A program made the translations under genes and the position numbers. Below, in pieces: positions 43,830 to 52,628 of a stretch of DNA of 64,000 nucleotides (positions are counted from its first letter, which is position 1; each line of letters begins with the position of its first letter). The notes under the pieces were generated by a model. The model saw only the letters and a list, made by a program, of their open reading frames with translations. It was not told the DNA's origin and searched no databases. The stretch comes from Dyella silvae (GTDB lineage: Bacteria; Pseudomonadota; Gammaproteobacteria; Xanthomonadales; Rhodanobacteraceae), in the NCBI RefSeq assembly GCF_026421305.1, contig NZ_JAPJBQ010000002.1, forward strand, positions 806,001-870,000, given 5' to 3'.

Positions 43830-44672
43830 TCAGCGGCGTATCGCCAGTACCCCGTCGAGCGCCAGTTCTGCCTTGAAGCCCGCTTTTTCCAGCCGCCTGG
43901 CTACTTCGCGGGGCACGTCGCGGTCGCTGGTGAGTTTGTTGGGGCTGCCGGTGTAATGGAACAAGCGGCCGCCGCGACGCAGCACGCGCGCAAGCTGGTT
44001 GTAGAACACTTGCGAATAGAGCTCGCCGGCAATGCCAAAACGCGGCGGATCGTGCAGCAAAGCGTCCACTGAAGCGTCAGGAATTTGCGCGATAGCCTCC
44101 GACACGTCGGCATGCGTCAGCTGCAGCCGTCCGCCACTATCAGGTGCATCCGGATCCGGCGACCATGGGTTGAGCGTACGCAACCACAACACGTCGGGAT
44201 TCTTCTCGAACGAGTGGATGCGGCCCACACCCGCCTCCAGACAGCAGGCAGCAAAGTAGCCCAGGCCACCGCAGGTATCGAGCAGCACCTTGCCGCGCGG
44301 TTCCACCAATGCCACTTTGCGGCGCGCGTCCTCAAACGGCGACTCCTTCGCCGTCGGCAGCATCTTGATGCCGTCGATCTCAAATGTCGGAGCGCCCCAT
44401 TCCGTAGGCACCAGCTTGATCAGGGATCCGGAAAAGCGCGACACCACCACGAACTCGTCGCCGTCCCAATAGTAGATCGTGCGATCTTTCAGCTTGTGAG
44501 GGTACGGATAGTGCTGTCCGTTCCACTCCCAGCTATCGGCGTGAAGCAGTGCGCTGCCTTGAGTGCGGGCCAGATCCAGCGATCCCGTCCATTCACTCGC
44601 ACCGGCATCACGCCTGGCCAGCAACGTATCGGCGACAGGGCGGGTGAGTAGCGGGCCAGAGTAATGCGACAT
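43830..44672 (-). CDS. Class I SAM-dependent methyltransferase resembling COG2521 (archaeal-type)
   Basis: A 280-residue protein whose C-terminal two-thirds is a Rossmann methyltransferase: VLLDTCGGLGYFAACCLEA (motif I), IHSFEKNPDVLWLRTLNPWS (motif II), then LLHDPPRFGIAGELYSQVFY with the DPPRF motif and RRGGRLFHYTGSPNK. The series DTCxGLGY, N-P-W-S and HDPPRF is what I recall from the COG2521 predicted archaeal methyltransferases. The substrate of that family is not established. The N-terminal ~105 residues form a separate beta-rich domain (YPYPHKLKDRTIYYWDGDEF). I chose the ATG at 44672 (MSHYSGP); the frame stays open to 44714. Confidence 0.75.
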   Translation of the reverse strand: MSHYSGPLLTRPVADTLLARRDAGASEWTGSLDLARTQGSALLHADSWEWNGQHYPYPHKLKDRTIYYWDGDEFVVVSRFSGSLIKLVPTEWGAPTFEIDGIKMLPTAKESPFEDARRKVALVEPRGKVLLDTCGGLGYFAACCLEAGVGRIHSFEKNPDVLWLRTLNPWSPDPDAPDSGGRLQLTHADVSEAIAQIPDASVDALLHDPPRFGIAGELYSQVFYNQLARVLRRGGRLFHYTGSPNKLTSDRDVPREVARRLEKAGFKAELALDGVLAIRR

Positions 44673-44770
44673 GAGCGGGATCTTGGGGGTGAGCGGGTGG
44701 GGATTCTTGTACAACCGGAAACGGATTGATACCTGAGCCTGGCGCGATTTTCCGAAAATCCACGTAAAAC

Positions 44771-44795
44771 AACGCCCGATTCGTCACCGGGCGTT
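44771..44795 (-). terminator. Terminator downstream of the exported methyltransferase-like gene
   Basis: AACGCCCG and CGGGCGTT pair around a 9-nt loop; on the minus strand the stem is followed by GTTTTACG. It lies between the exported methyltransferase-like gene and the COG2521-type gene and should separate their transcripts. Confidence 0.7.
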
Positions 44796-44828
44796 TGGTT
44801 TGGATGGCTGGACGGCGGAGCTATCGCA

Positions 44829-45638
44829 CTAGGGTTTGACGAATTTCAAGGTCATGCGATCCGACTCGCCGATCGCTTTCATCCCTGCATGTTCGCTCTC
44901 AGGCCCTGATAAATCCGGCGGCAAGCGATGGATGTTGATGTCCTCAGGGTCTTTCGGATTGGCGTTGATCTGCGAGACGTCGGCCAGACGGAAGCCCGCC
45001 TTGATCGCCTGCGAAATCATGTAGTCCTCGGAGATGCGGTGCAGTGCGCCGGCGGTGGCCTGACCGTCGGAGAAGGGTTTGGCACGGTGTTCTTCAATGC
45101 CGAGAACGCCGCCTGGTTTGAGCACGTCGTAGGACGCCTTGAATACGGCTGCGAGTGTGTCCGGGCTGTTGATCAGCCAGTCGTGGGTGTTGCGGAAGGT
45201 CAGCACCATATCGGCCGATCCGCCAGGGCCCAGATTTACCTGGTCAGGTGGCGCGAACGGAATGACCTTGGTGATGTGGCCGAATACCGCCGGATTGCTC
45301 TTGAGCTTGGCGTTGAATTTTTCGGCTTTGGGTGACGCCGCTTCGATCAGTTGGCCATGCGCTGCAAGGTAAGGTGCCAGTATTTCGGTATACCAGCCAC
45401 CGCCCGGCGACAGCTCGATGACGGTCATACCCGGCTGGATGCCGAAAAATTGCAGGGTTTCCACGGGGTGCCGGTACACATCGCGCGCCTTGTTGGCATC
45501 GGAGCGCCAGCTGCCGTTGACGGCCTGCTGCAGCGAAACCTCCGCAGCAGGAGGCTTGGTGTCGGCCGCCTGAGCGGCGGCAGCAAATAAAAGCAGGGCA
45601 GGGAGCAGGACTAGCGACTTGCACGTGCGCTTGAACAT
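44829..45638 (-). CDS. Exported methyltransferase-fold protein (paralogue of 58307-59074)
   Basis: A 269-residue protein with a clear signal peptide (SLVLLPALLLFAAAAQAAD) followed by a class I methyltransferase fold. Motif I is degenerate in its glycine spacing (MTVIELSPGGGWYTEILAPY), with ADMVLTFRNTHDWL and LKPGGVLGIEEHRAKP further on. Predicted periplasmic methyltransferases of this kind (COG4798-like) are known but their function is not, because S-adenosylmethionine is not available in the periplasm. It stands alone with its own terminator. The start has GGAGG upstream of ATG 45638. A binding or non-methyl-transfer role is possible. Confidence 0.8.
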   Translation of the reverse strand: MFKRTCKSLVLLPALLLFAAAAQAADTKPPAAEVSLQQAVNGSWRSDANKARDVYRHPVETLQFFGIQPGMTVIELSPGGGWYTEILAPYLAAHGQLIEAASPKAEKFNAKLKSNPAVFGHITKVIPFAPPDQVNLGPGGSADMVLTFRNTHDWLINSPDTLAAVFKASYDVLKPGGVLGIEEHRAKPFSDGQATAGALHRISEDYMISQAIKAGFRLADVSQINANPKDPEDINIHRLPPDLSGPESEHAGMKAIGESDRMTLKFVKP

Positions 45639-45731
45639 GGTTCGACCCTCCTGGCGATGAGGACTTTAAGCCTACGCCGAAAACGGGTCCGGAGAAAAAC
45701 TGCTGATGAATGCGGGCATCGGGGTCGATTT

Positions 45732-45956
45732 TTAAGGAAGCTCTGATCTATTCCCCATACCCGGCATGACGTCCAGAAGGCCCGCAGGGTGTGCTGCGTG
45801 GCGCAGGGCAGACTGGCCGTCTGTTCAAGCCGCGTGGCACGCCCTGCGGGCCTTCTGGGCGTCACCCCAGCATCTAAATTCAAAACGTTGGGGCCGCACG
45901 CTATGCGCGCATACCGTGCGGTGACGGGTATGGGGAATAGATCAGAGCTTCCTTAA
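45732..45956. mobile_element. Nested palindromic (MITE-like) element B with structured core
   Basis: Perfect 32-bp terminal inverted repeats (45732-45763 and 45925-45956) begin TTAAGGAAGCTCTGATC and could include a TTAA target duplication. Inside is a second inverted pair (45768-45794 with 45838-45864, 25 of 27 positions) that encloses a 40-nt core at 45795-45834, TGCGTGGCGCAGG...TCAAGCCGCG, shared with element A. A further hairpin (CCGCACG...CGTGCGG around a TATGCGCGCATA palindrome) fills the right side. It encodes no protein and lies in the 415-bp gap between two divergent genes. Confidence 0.72.
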
Positions 45957-46053
45957 GCCATCTGTACGTCGTTATCACGAAGCGTTACGTCCATGGCGTG
46001 TTGTCATGGATGACCTGGGTTACCCGTTGTTCTTACTCTGGAGGAGCACTGCT

Positions 46054-46464
46054 ATGCGGTTTATTCCGTACCTCAATTTCAATGGCAACTGCAGGGAGGC
46101 CTTTGACTTCTATGCCGGGGCTTTCCATGGCAAGGTCACCATGCGTATGACCTTTGGCGAATCCCCCTTGGCCAATGACACACCGCCTGATGCGCGTGAC
46201 CGTGTGATGCATTCACAGCTGGAAACACGGCAGGGCATTTTGATGGGAGCAGACGGCCCGCCGCACACACGCACCGACAACGGCATGGTCAACGTGGATG
46301 TCGCCACGCCGGACGAAGCCGATCGCATCTTCAAGGCACTCGCCGAAGGTGGCAGCGTGCAGATGCCTATCGCCGAAACGTTCTGGGCGCATCGCTTCGG
46401 CATGCTGACTGATCGTTACGGCAAGCCTTGGATGGTCAATTGCCTTAAGACGATGGGCGAGTGA
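46054..46464 (+). CDS. PhnB-like VOC family protein
   Basis: A 136-residue protein with the N-terminal sequence RFIPYLNFNGNCREAFDFY and the C-terminal FWAHRFGMLTDRYGKPWMVN of the PhnB/YP_004174-like glyoxalase-superfamily group. The metal site is typically incomplete in this group. GGAGGAG lies 7-13 nt before the ATG at 46054. Function is unknown beyond the fold; no operon partner is apparent. It faces the DUF899 gene across a hairpin. Confidence 0.85.
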   Translation: MRFIPYLNFNGNCREAFDFYAGAFHGKVTMRMTFGESPLANDTPPDARDRVMHSQLETRQGILMGADGPPHTRTDNGMVNVDVATPDEADRIFKALAEGGSVQMPIAETFWAHRFGMLTDRYGKPWMVNCLKTMGE

Positions 46465-46470
46465 TGGTGA

Positions 46471-46499
46471 TGGCGGGCTGCGTGTAACGCAGCCCGCCA
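46471..46499. terminator. Hairpin between convergent genes
   Basis: TGGCGGGCTGCG and CGCAGCCCGCCA pair perfectly around TGTAA. It lacks a T run, but its position between two convergent stop codons suggests transcript ends on both sides. Confidence 0.55.
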
Positions 46500-46511
46500 G
46501 TCCACCCGGTG

Positions 46512-47222
46512 TCAGTGGCCGTAGTCGAGCCTGGGATACCAGTCGGTGCCGCGCCCTTCGGGGACGCAATCCAGAATGGTCCAGATGGGCATGAGGTCTG
46601 GCGCGCCGCGCGGATCCTGTCCCGGGTCGGCGGTGGCGAAACCCATTTCGCCTGCCCAGAACAAGCGAGCGACGCCATCACGACGGGTGAATACATTGAA
46701 CGCGGGGTCATCACTGCCGTTGCCATCGGTGGCGTGATAGTCGCGGCTGAAGTGGCCGTTGAGATCCGAATACAGCTTGAGGTGACGCCAGCCGCGTTCT
46801 TTCTTGAAGGCCACCAGTTTTTCGATGGGCGAGCGGGCGATGACAGCCAGCGCCACGCGCTGCTCGATGTCCCGTGCTTCGCCATCCCACGCACTGAGCA
46901 ACGAAGTGCACATGGGGCAAGGCCGTTCGCGCTGCGGGCCGAACATGTAACTGTAGGTGACCAGTGACTGCTTATCGCCAAACAGTCCCGCAAAATCCAC
47001 CGGGCCGTCTTCGCCCATGAAGCGGTAGTCGCCTTCCACGGTGGGGCCGGGTGGTAACGCACGACGCTGCTCGGCCACGCGCTCAATATGCCGGCGCAAC
47101 TCGATTTCCTCAGCGAGCAAGGCATCGCGGGCGCGGCGGTAGTCGTCGCTTTCGCGATCAAAGCGCATGCCATTGCGGCGCACGAGCTCGGCGGCAGGAA
47201 TGAGTTGGGCGATGTCGTTCAT
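46512..47222 (-). CDS. DUF899 family (thioredoxin-like) protein
   Basis: A 236-residue DUF899 protein. The N-terminal helix pair (REESDDYRRARDALLAEE-type) is followed by a thioredoxin-like fold: LVTYSYMFGPQRERPCPMCTS, where CPMC gives a CxxC pair, then LNGHFSRDYHATDG and TRRDGVARLFWAGE. Such proteins are predicted redox or conformational proteins of unknown role. The ATG at 47222 (MNDIAQLIP) is used; the frame stays open to 47270. It stands alone opposite the PhnB-like gene. Confidence 0.85.
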   Translation of the reverse strand: MNDIAQLIPAAELVRRNGMRFDRESDDYRRARDALLAEEIELRRHIERVAEQRRALPPGPTVEGDYRFMGEDGPVDFAGLFGDKQSLVTYSYMFGPQRERPCPMCTSLLSAWDGEARDIEQRVALAVIARSPIEKLVAFKKERGWRHLKLYSDLNGHFSRDYHATDGNGSDDPAFNVFTRRDGVARLFWAGEMGFATADPGQDPRGAPDLMPIWTILDCVPEGRGTDWYPRLDYGH

Positions 47223-47395
47223 GGTGGTGACCTCGGCAGCGGGTGAGGGGACACAAGGCATTCTCCCCACGGCGCTGTTCTTGCTGTGTGGAGCGGCTTC
47301 ACTATGACGACGAACGGGATGCGATGAATTCGACGCGTTCGCCCTGCCTGCGATGGCGGGCGTTTCACGCCACCTCTACGAGATCTCGGTGGGGC

Positions 47396-48016
47396 TCAGG
47401 CGGCGAGGCGCTCGGCGAGGTAGGGCGACAGGGCGCTGTTGAGGGTGGCGGCCATCTGATGCGCCAGTTCTGCGTAGGTGGCAGCACGCGGTACGCGCGC
47501 GCGCTTGGGCGCGTGAGTCAATACATCGACGCGCCTGGTGTCCCGTGCGTCGGAGAGGCAGGCGAACAGGCAGGCGCGCGGGGAATCGAGAAACACGCGC
47601 ATCTCGATGGTCGCCACGGTATCGAGTGGCTCTCCGTCGACCGGCTTCACCAGGATGGTGAGCGACCGGTGGCCGCGGCGGCGCAACAGACGCAGGCATT
47701 CATCCTGCTCAATCACCAGCTGATGGCCATAGGGAATACCAAGGTCGCGAAGCAGTATGGCTTCCATCTCGGCCACGGCCTTGCGCACTTCGTTCTCGAT
47801 GCGGCCCAGGAAGCCCGCACGCAGCTCGTGGCGCGTGTAGTGCACCGGCATGGTGGAAACCTGAATGTCGTTCATGCGCACCAGGGTGGAGTGGTTGATG
47901 CGCGTGAAGCTCAGCCCTGCCGCCTCGTAGCTCTGCGTGGCGTTGGTGCCGCTGATACCCGCAAAAGCGGCCCAGGCAGCTTTGAGATAGGCGATGTTCG
48001 GCGCCGATTGCAGCAT
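47396..48016 (-). CDS. Hypothetical protein
   Basis: A 206-residue frame starting MLQSAPNIAYLKAAWAAFAG. It has no recognised domain but shows consistent coding character: an N-terminal helix, a VEIDQ-like central segment (HQLVIEQDECLRLLRRRGHR) and an RVFLDSPRACLFACL strand. The longer frame open to 48820 on this strand is antisense to the phosphoesterase gene and rejected. No neighbour suggests a function. A weak ribosome-binding sequence (GTGGGAA) precedes the ATG at 48016. Confidence 0.55.
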   Translation of the reverse strand: MLQSAPNIAYLKAAWAAFAGISGTNATQSYEAAGLSFTRINHSTLVRMNDIQVSTMPVHYTRHELRAGFLGRIENEVRKAVAEMEAILLRDLGIPYGHQLVIEQDECLRLLRRRGHRSLTILVKPVDGEPLDTVATIEMRVFLDSPRACLFACLSDARDTRRVDVLTHAPKRARVPRAATYAELAHQMAATLNSALSPYLAERLAA

Positions 48017-48259
48017 AGGTTTCCCACCGTAAAGGGTGTGCCCGGCGGTAACCAAAGCCATCGGCCGGGTGGTATGCGCTTTATCGGCGGTGGGCCGGGA
48101 AACTTCAGTGCCTCGGATAAGCCACTGACGCCGGACGTTTTTTATGTGCGTCATCCGGGCTGTGCGGCAGGTCACGTCAGCGACACGCGCCCATGATCGA
48201 ATGACGACATGCCACCCGGCGAAATGGACCCCAGTTCTCGCGAGCAGAAGGCGGAAATC

Positions 48260-49711
48260 ATGTCCAAGGCAAGCGCCAACCCGTTGACGGCCATCAACCA
48301 CATCGTGGTGTTGATGCTGGAGAACCGGTCTTTCGATCACATGCTGGGCTATCTCTATGCCGATAGCGGCAACGTTTCGCCCACCGGGCAACCGTTTGAG
48401 GGGCTCACGGGCAAGGAAACCAATCCGGGCGCCAGTGGCGGGGCCGCAGTGACGGTGTTTCCCATCCAGCCGGGTACCACGGCGACGTATTTCATGCCGG
48501 GCGCCGACCCGGGCGAGGGTTACACGGCGACCAACCTCCAGCTGTTTGGAACCAGCACGCCGCCTACGCCACCCGTGGCCACCAATGCGGGGTTCGTCAC
48601 CAACTTCGCTGCCGCTCTGACGCGCGAGGCGGCCCAAAAATGGCCGATCGTGCCGGGTACCACGGCATCGGACATCATGGGCATGCACACACCGCAAACG
48701 TTGCCGGTGCTGTCGGCGCTGGCGCGTGGCTATGCCGTGTGTGATCACTGGTTCGGGTCTGCACCCACCGAAACCTTGCCCAATCGCGCGTTCGTGCAGG
48801 CAGGTACCTCGCTGGGACATATGGACGACAGCACCAAGACGTTTGCCGCGCCGAGCATTTATGCGTCGCTGAGCAAGCTCGGCGTGTCATGGATGATCTG
48901 CGGCTACAACGCCGATCCGCTGACGCGCATGTCGTTCCCCGATCTGACCAGCGCACCCGACACCCATTTCGGCAAGTTTGCGGACTTCCAGACGGCCGCC
49001 GCCAACGGCACGCTCGCTGCGTATACGTTTCTTGAGCCAAGCTGGGGTTCCAGTGGCAACAGCCAACACCCCAACTACGATGTGGCGCTGGGCGAGCAAC
49101 TGATTCACGACGTGTACTACGCGTTGCGCCATGGCCCGGCCTGGGCCCAGACGCTGCTGATCGTTACGTATGACGAGCACGGCGGCTGCTACGACCACGT
49201 ACCACCACCCACCACTGCGGTACCGCCGGATGCCTCGGCCGGACAGAACGGTTTCGACTTCAAGCGATTCGGTCCTCGCGTGCCTACCGTGCTGATTTCG
49301 CCATTGATTCCCGCGGACACCGTGTTGCGGGTGCCGGGCGGGAGTATGCCGTTCGATCACACCTCCATCCTGCGCACCATCGAGAAACGCTGGAACGCAG
49401 CCCCGCTGACGGCGCGTGACGCTGCTGCACCTGATGTGGCCGCGGCGCTGAGTCTGGCCTCTCCGCGTACCGACGATCCGCTCGCCGGCGTGACCGTGCC
49501 CACGTCGAAGGGCACCAACCCCGCGGCGGGTACGCCATCGCATCTGCAGCAGGTTTATGCCGAGCTGGTGTCGCAGCTGCCGGTGTCCGATGCGAAAGAT
49601 AGTGCGCCGGCAGCACTGCCCATGCTGGGTACGGAAGCCGACTACGATCGCTATATCGAGCAACGGTTGGCCCAGTGGAAAGCGTGGAAGGGCGGTCGCG
49701 CATCCACCTGA
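48260..49711 (+). CDS. Phosphoesterase (phospholipase C/acid phosphatase family)
   Basis: A 483-residue member of the PF04185 phosphoesterase family. The N-terminal ENRSFDHMLGYLYA holds the first metal ligands. A nucleophile Thr/Ser is expected near SAPTETLPNRAFVQAG. Later ligands are VTYDEHGGCYDHVPPP and MPFDHTSILRTIEKRWN. Members cleave phosphodiesters of phospholipids or act as acid phosphatases. There is no signal peptide visible from the ATG at 48260 (AAGGCGG upstream), unusual for a family that is mostly exported; extending to the ATG at 48209 does not add one. Substrate not assignable. Confidence 0.85.
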   Translation: MSKASANPLTAINHIVVLMLENRSFDHMLGYLYADSGNVSPTGQPFEGLTGKETNPGASGGAAVTVFPIQPGTTATYFMPGADPGEGYTATNLQLFGTSTPPTPPVATNAGFVTNFAAALTREAAQKWPIVPGTTASDIMGMHTPQTLPVLSALARGYAVCDHWFGSAPTETLPNRAFVQAGTSLGHMDDSTKTFAAPSIYASLSKLGVSWMICGYNADPLTRMSFPDLTSAPDTHFGKFADFQTAAANGTLAAYTFLEPSWGSSGNSQHPNYDVALGEQLIHDVYYALRHGPAWAQTLLIVTYDEHGGCYDHVPPPTTAVPPDASAGQNGFDFKRFGPRVPTVLISPLIPADTVLRVPGGSMPFDHTSILRTIEKRWNAAPLTARDAAAPDVAAALSLASPRTDDPLAGVTVPTSKGTNPAAGTPSHLQQVYAELVSQLPVSDAKDSAPAALPMLGTEADYDRYIEQRLAQWKAWKGGRAST

Positions 49712-49924
49712 CGGTGGCGTATGCATGACCTATGTCCTAGGCGCCCACGCGCCGGGGCTTGCTATAACTGCCGCGACAGGATTTCTCGTTTGAGCTCGCT
49801 GCCCCGGCGACACAGGACATGACTGGCGTGGCAACACGTGCCGAGGCATCCACGATGGAGGTCGTGGAGACGGGCTCTCATTGGCAGCACCACATGGCAT
49901 GACCATTTTGGGGAGAGAAACCGC

Positions 49925-52234
49925 ATGACCCGATTGACGATTCGTCCGCTGCTGGCGGCTTGCCTGCTTGCTTCGATGGGCTCCGCTATGGCTGCGGCCG
50001 ACAACGGCCAGAGCAATCACAGCATGCTCGGTTTCAGCGCCGATGGCGCCGCCGCACAACAGAGCCTTGAACAGCGCTTTGATGCACTGCTTGATCCCGC
50101 CGATCAGCGCGAGTGGCTGAAGCAAATGTCGTCCGGCCCCAACCAGGTGGGCGCGCCGCACAATAAGGCCAATGCGGAGTTCATGCTCGCCAAATTCAAG
50201 GAATGGGGTTGGGATGCGCATATCGAGACGTTCAATGTGCTGTATCCCACCCCGAAAAAAATCGGGCTGGAGCTGACGGGCCCGCATCCGTACACCGCCA
50301 AGCTGCACGAACCGCAAGTGAAGGGCGACAGCACCTCCGGCATCCGCGACGGCGTGTTGCCGCCGTACAACGTGTATGGCGGCGACGGCGACGTCACGGC
50401 GCCGCTGGTCTACGTGAATTACGGCATGCCGGACGACTACAAAGAGCTCGAACGGCGCGGTATCGATGTGCGCGGCAAGATCGTCATCGCCCGTTATGGC
50501 GCTGGCTGGCGTGGGCTGAAGCCCAAGCTGGCTCAGCAACATGGCGCGATAGGTTGCCTGATCTACTCCGACCCGCGCGATGACGGCTACGGCGAGGGTG
50601 ACACGTACCCGCAAGGCGGCTGGCGTCCCGAAGACGGTGTGCAGCGCGGCTCGGTGGCCGACATGCAGCAGTACCCCGGTGATCCGCTGACGCCAGGCGT
50701 GGGTTCCACCCCCAATGCCAAACGTCTTGCCCTGAAGGATGCGAAAACCATCCTGAAGATTCCGGTGCTGCCGATTTCCTACGCGGACGCGACGCCGCTG
50801 TTGCAATCGCTGACCGGCCCGGTCGCGCCCTCCGGCTGGCGTGGTGCGCTGCCGCTGACCTATCACGTGGGGCCGAGCAGTGCGCCCGTGCACCTCACCG
50901 TGCAGTCCGACTGGGGACAGAAGCCGGTGTACGACGTCATTGCCGTGCTCAAGGGATCGGCTGAGCCCGATCAGTGGATCGTGCGCGGCAATCATCACGA
51001 CGGCTGGGTGTTCGGTGCGTGGGATCCGCTTTCCGGCAACGTTGCGCTGATGGCTGAAGCCAAGGCCATCGGCACGCTCTACAAGCAGGGATGGCGTCCG
51101 CAGCGCACGCTGGTCTACGCCAGCTGGGATGGTGAAGAGGCGGGTCTGCTCGGTTCCACGGAATGGGCCGAAACGCATGCGGACGAGTTGAAGAAAAAAG
51201 CCGTGCTTTATCTCAACTCCGACACCAACGGCCGCGGCTTCCTCGATGCCGGCGGCAGTCATTCGTTGCAGCACCTGGTGAACCAGGTGGCGGAAGGTGT
51301 GACTGATCCCGAGACGAAAGTGAGCGTGCTAGAGCGCCTGCGTGCCCACATCCTGGTGGAGGGTAATGCGAAGGGCGCTAAGGACGAAGCGAAGGAGTTC
51401 GCCAAACTCGCCGCTGAAGGTGGCGACGTGCCGATCGATGCATTGGGATCCGGCTCCGACTACAGCGCATTCCTTGAGCACCTGGGTATTGCCTCGCTCA
51501 ATCTCGGCTTCGGTGGCGAGGACGAGAGCGACGGCATCTATCACTCGCGCTACGACTCGTTCGATCACTACGCCCGTTTTGGCGATCCGACGTTCGACTA
51601 TGGCGTCACGCTTTCAAAGGTGGCCGGCCATATCGTGTTGCGCACGGCCGAAGCGAACGTGCTGCCGATGCGCTTCAGCGATTTCAGCGACACCATGGGC
51701 CGCTATGTCGATCAGCTGCACAAGCTGGTAGACGACACCCGCGAGGCCACCGACAAGCAGCATCGCTTGCTGGATCAGCATGCTTACGCGCTCGTGTCCG
51801 ATCCGGCCCGGCCGATGGCACCACCGGCTCGCGACTCCGACATGCAGGAGATCAAGCTCGCCCCGCTGGATGATGCAGCAAAGCGGCTCAAGCAGAGCGC
51901 GCAGGCCTACGAGGCGGCCTACAACGAGCGTGCAGCGGCAGGCTTCCATTTCTCCGCTTCGCAGCAGCAGCAACTGAACGCGCTGATGGCCCAGATGGAG
52001 CAGTCGCTGTCCGACCGCTCGGGCTTGCCAGAGCGTCCGTGGTTCCAGCACATGATCTATGCGCCCGGCATGTTGACCGGTTACGGCGTGAAGACGGTGC
52101 CCGGTGTGCGCGAAGCGCTGGAAGCCCGTCGCTGGGATGAAGCCAACCGGTATGCGCAGGTAACTGCAAAGACACTGGACGGTTACAGCACGCAGCTCGA
52201 TCGGTTGACGGCGTTGCTGAAGAAGGCGTCGTGA
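49925..52234 (+). CDS. Exported M28 family metallopeptidase (glutamate carboxypeptidase II-like)
   Basis: A 769-residue protein with a signal peptide (LLAACLLASMGSAMAAAD) and the PSMA/glutamate carboxypeptidase plan: protease-associated insert at about 130-270 (PLVYVNYGMPDDYKELERRG), then the M28 catalytic core. Zinc ligands lie in GNHHDGWVFGAWDPLSGN (His and Asp), DGEEAGLLGSTEWAE (Glu), LNSDTNGRGF (Asp) and YHSRYDSFDHY (His). A C-terminal helical domain follows. It probably trims peptides in the periplasm. GGAGAG lies upstream of ATG 49925. It stands alone. Confidence 0.92.
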   Translation: MTRLTIRPLLAACLLASMGSAMAAADNGQSNHSMLGFSADGAAAQQSLEQRFDALLDPADQREWLKQMSSGPNQVGAPHNKANAEFMLAKFKEWGWDAHIETFNVLYPTPKKIGLELTGPHPYTAKLHEPQVKGDSTSGIRDGVLPPYNVYGGDGDVTAPLVYVNYGMPDDYKELERRGIDVRGKIVIARYGAGWRGLKPKLAQQHGAIGCLIYSDPRDDGYGEGDTYPQGGWRPEDGVQRGSVADMQQYPGDPLTPGVGSTPNAKRLALKDAKTILKIPVLPISYADATPLLQSLTGPVAPSGWRGALPLTYHVGPSSAPVHLTVQSDWGQKPVYDVIAVLKGSAEPDQWIVRGNHHDGWVFGAWDPLSGNVALMAEAKAIGTLYKQGWRPQRTLVYASWDGEEAGLLGSTEWAETHADELKKKAVLYLNSDTNGRGFLDAGGSHSLQHLVNQVAEGVTDPETKVSVLERLRAHILVEGNAKGAKDEAKEFAKLAAEGGDVPIDALGSGSDYSAFLEHLGIASLNLGFGGEDESDGIYHSRYDSFDHYARFGDPTFDYGVTLSKVAGHIVLRTAEANVLPMRFSDFSDTMGRYVDQLHKLVDDTREATDKQHRLLDQHAYALVSDPARPMAPPARDSDMQEIKLAPLDDAAKRLKQSAQAYEAAYNERAAAGFHFSASQQQQLNALMAQMEQSLSDRSGLPERPWFQHMIYAPGMLTGYGVKTVPGVREALEARRWDEANRYAQVTAKTLDGYSTQLDRLTALLKKAS

Positions 52235-52265
52235 TACGGCTGAAGGACTAGTCAACCGTCATGAT

Positions 52266-52293
52266 CGTCATCCCAGCTTTCGCTGGGATGACG
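52266..52293. terminator. Bidirectional hairpin between convergent genes
   Basis: CGTCATCCCAGC and GCTGGGATGACG pair perfectly around TTTC. It is a version of a widespread GTCATCCC repeat and sits between the stops of the M28 and GIY-YIG genes, where it may end both transcripts. Confidence 0.75.
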
Positions 52294-52316
52294 GCAAAGG
52301 TAGAGGGCTGTTTCGC

Positions 52317-52595
52317 CTAGTCGCCTTTGAGAAACCCGATCTTGCGCTGCTTCGGCAGCTGCTTGATTTCCCATTCCGCACGCGAAGCGGCGGCCCGGTC
52401 GGCATAAGGCCGGGCGCCGATCATGCGCAAAGGCGGATGGGATCGTGTGTAGCGCGCGCCTTTGCCAGCCACGTGCGCTTCATAACGTGCTTCAAGATCG
52501 TTGGTGATGCCGGCGTAGTAGGAGCCGTCTTTGCACTCGATCAAGTACAGCCACCAGGTATTTGGTTGTGTGGTGGGTTTTTCGCCGACAGTCAT
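52317..52595 (-). CDS. GIY-YIG nuclease family protein
   Basis: A 92-residue protein with the GIY-YIG core near its start: WWLYLIECKDGSYYAGITND (YLI...YAG) and LEARYEAHVAGKGARYTRSHPP, the conserved Arg/His region. It is of the single-domain YhbQ-like type. The Glu expected later in the fold lies in RAEWEIKQLPKQRK. Predicted DNA-cleaving or repair role; substrates for this type are not well defined. It ends near a bidirectional hairpin. Confidence 0.9.
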   Translation of the reverse strand: MTVGEKPTTQPNTWWLYLIECKDGSYYAGITNDLEARYEAHVAGKGARYTRSHPPLRMIGARPYADRAAASRAEWEIKQLPKQRKIGFLKGD

Positions 52596-52628
52596 GGGTA
52601 CGCGATGGGTGGTGCACTCGCCTGAAGT

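Noticed and set aside
48017-48820. N-terminal extension of the hypothetical gene at 47396
   Set aside because: Antisense to the phosphoesterase gene and without coding character.
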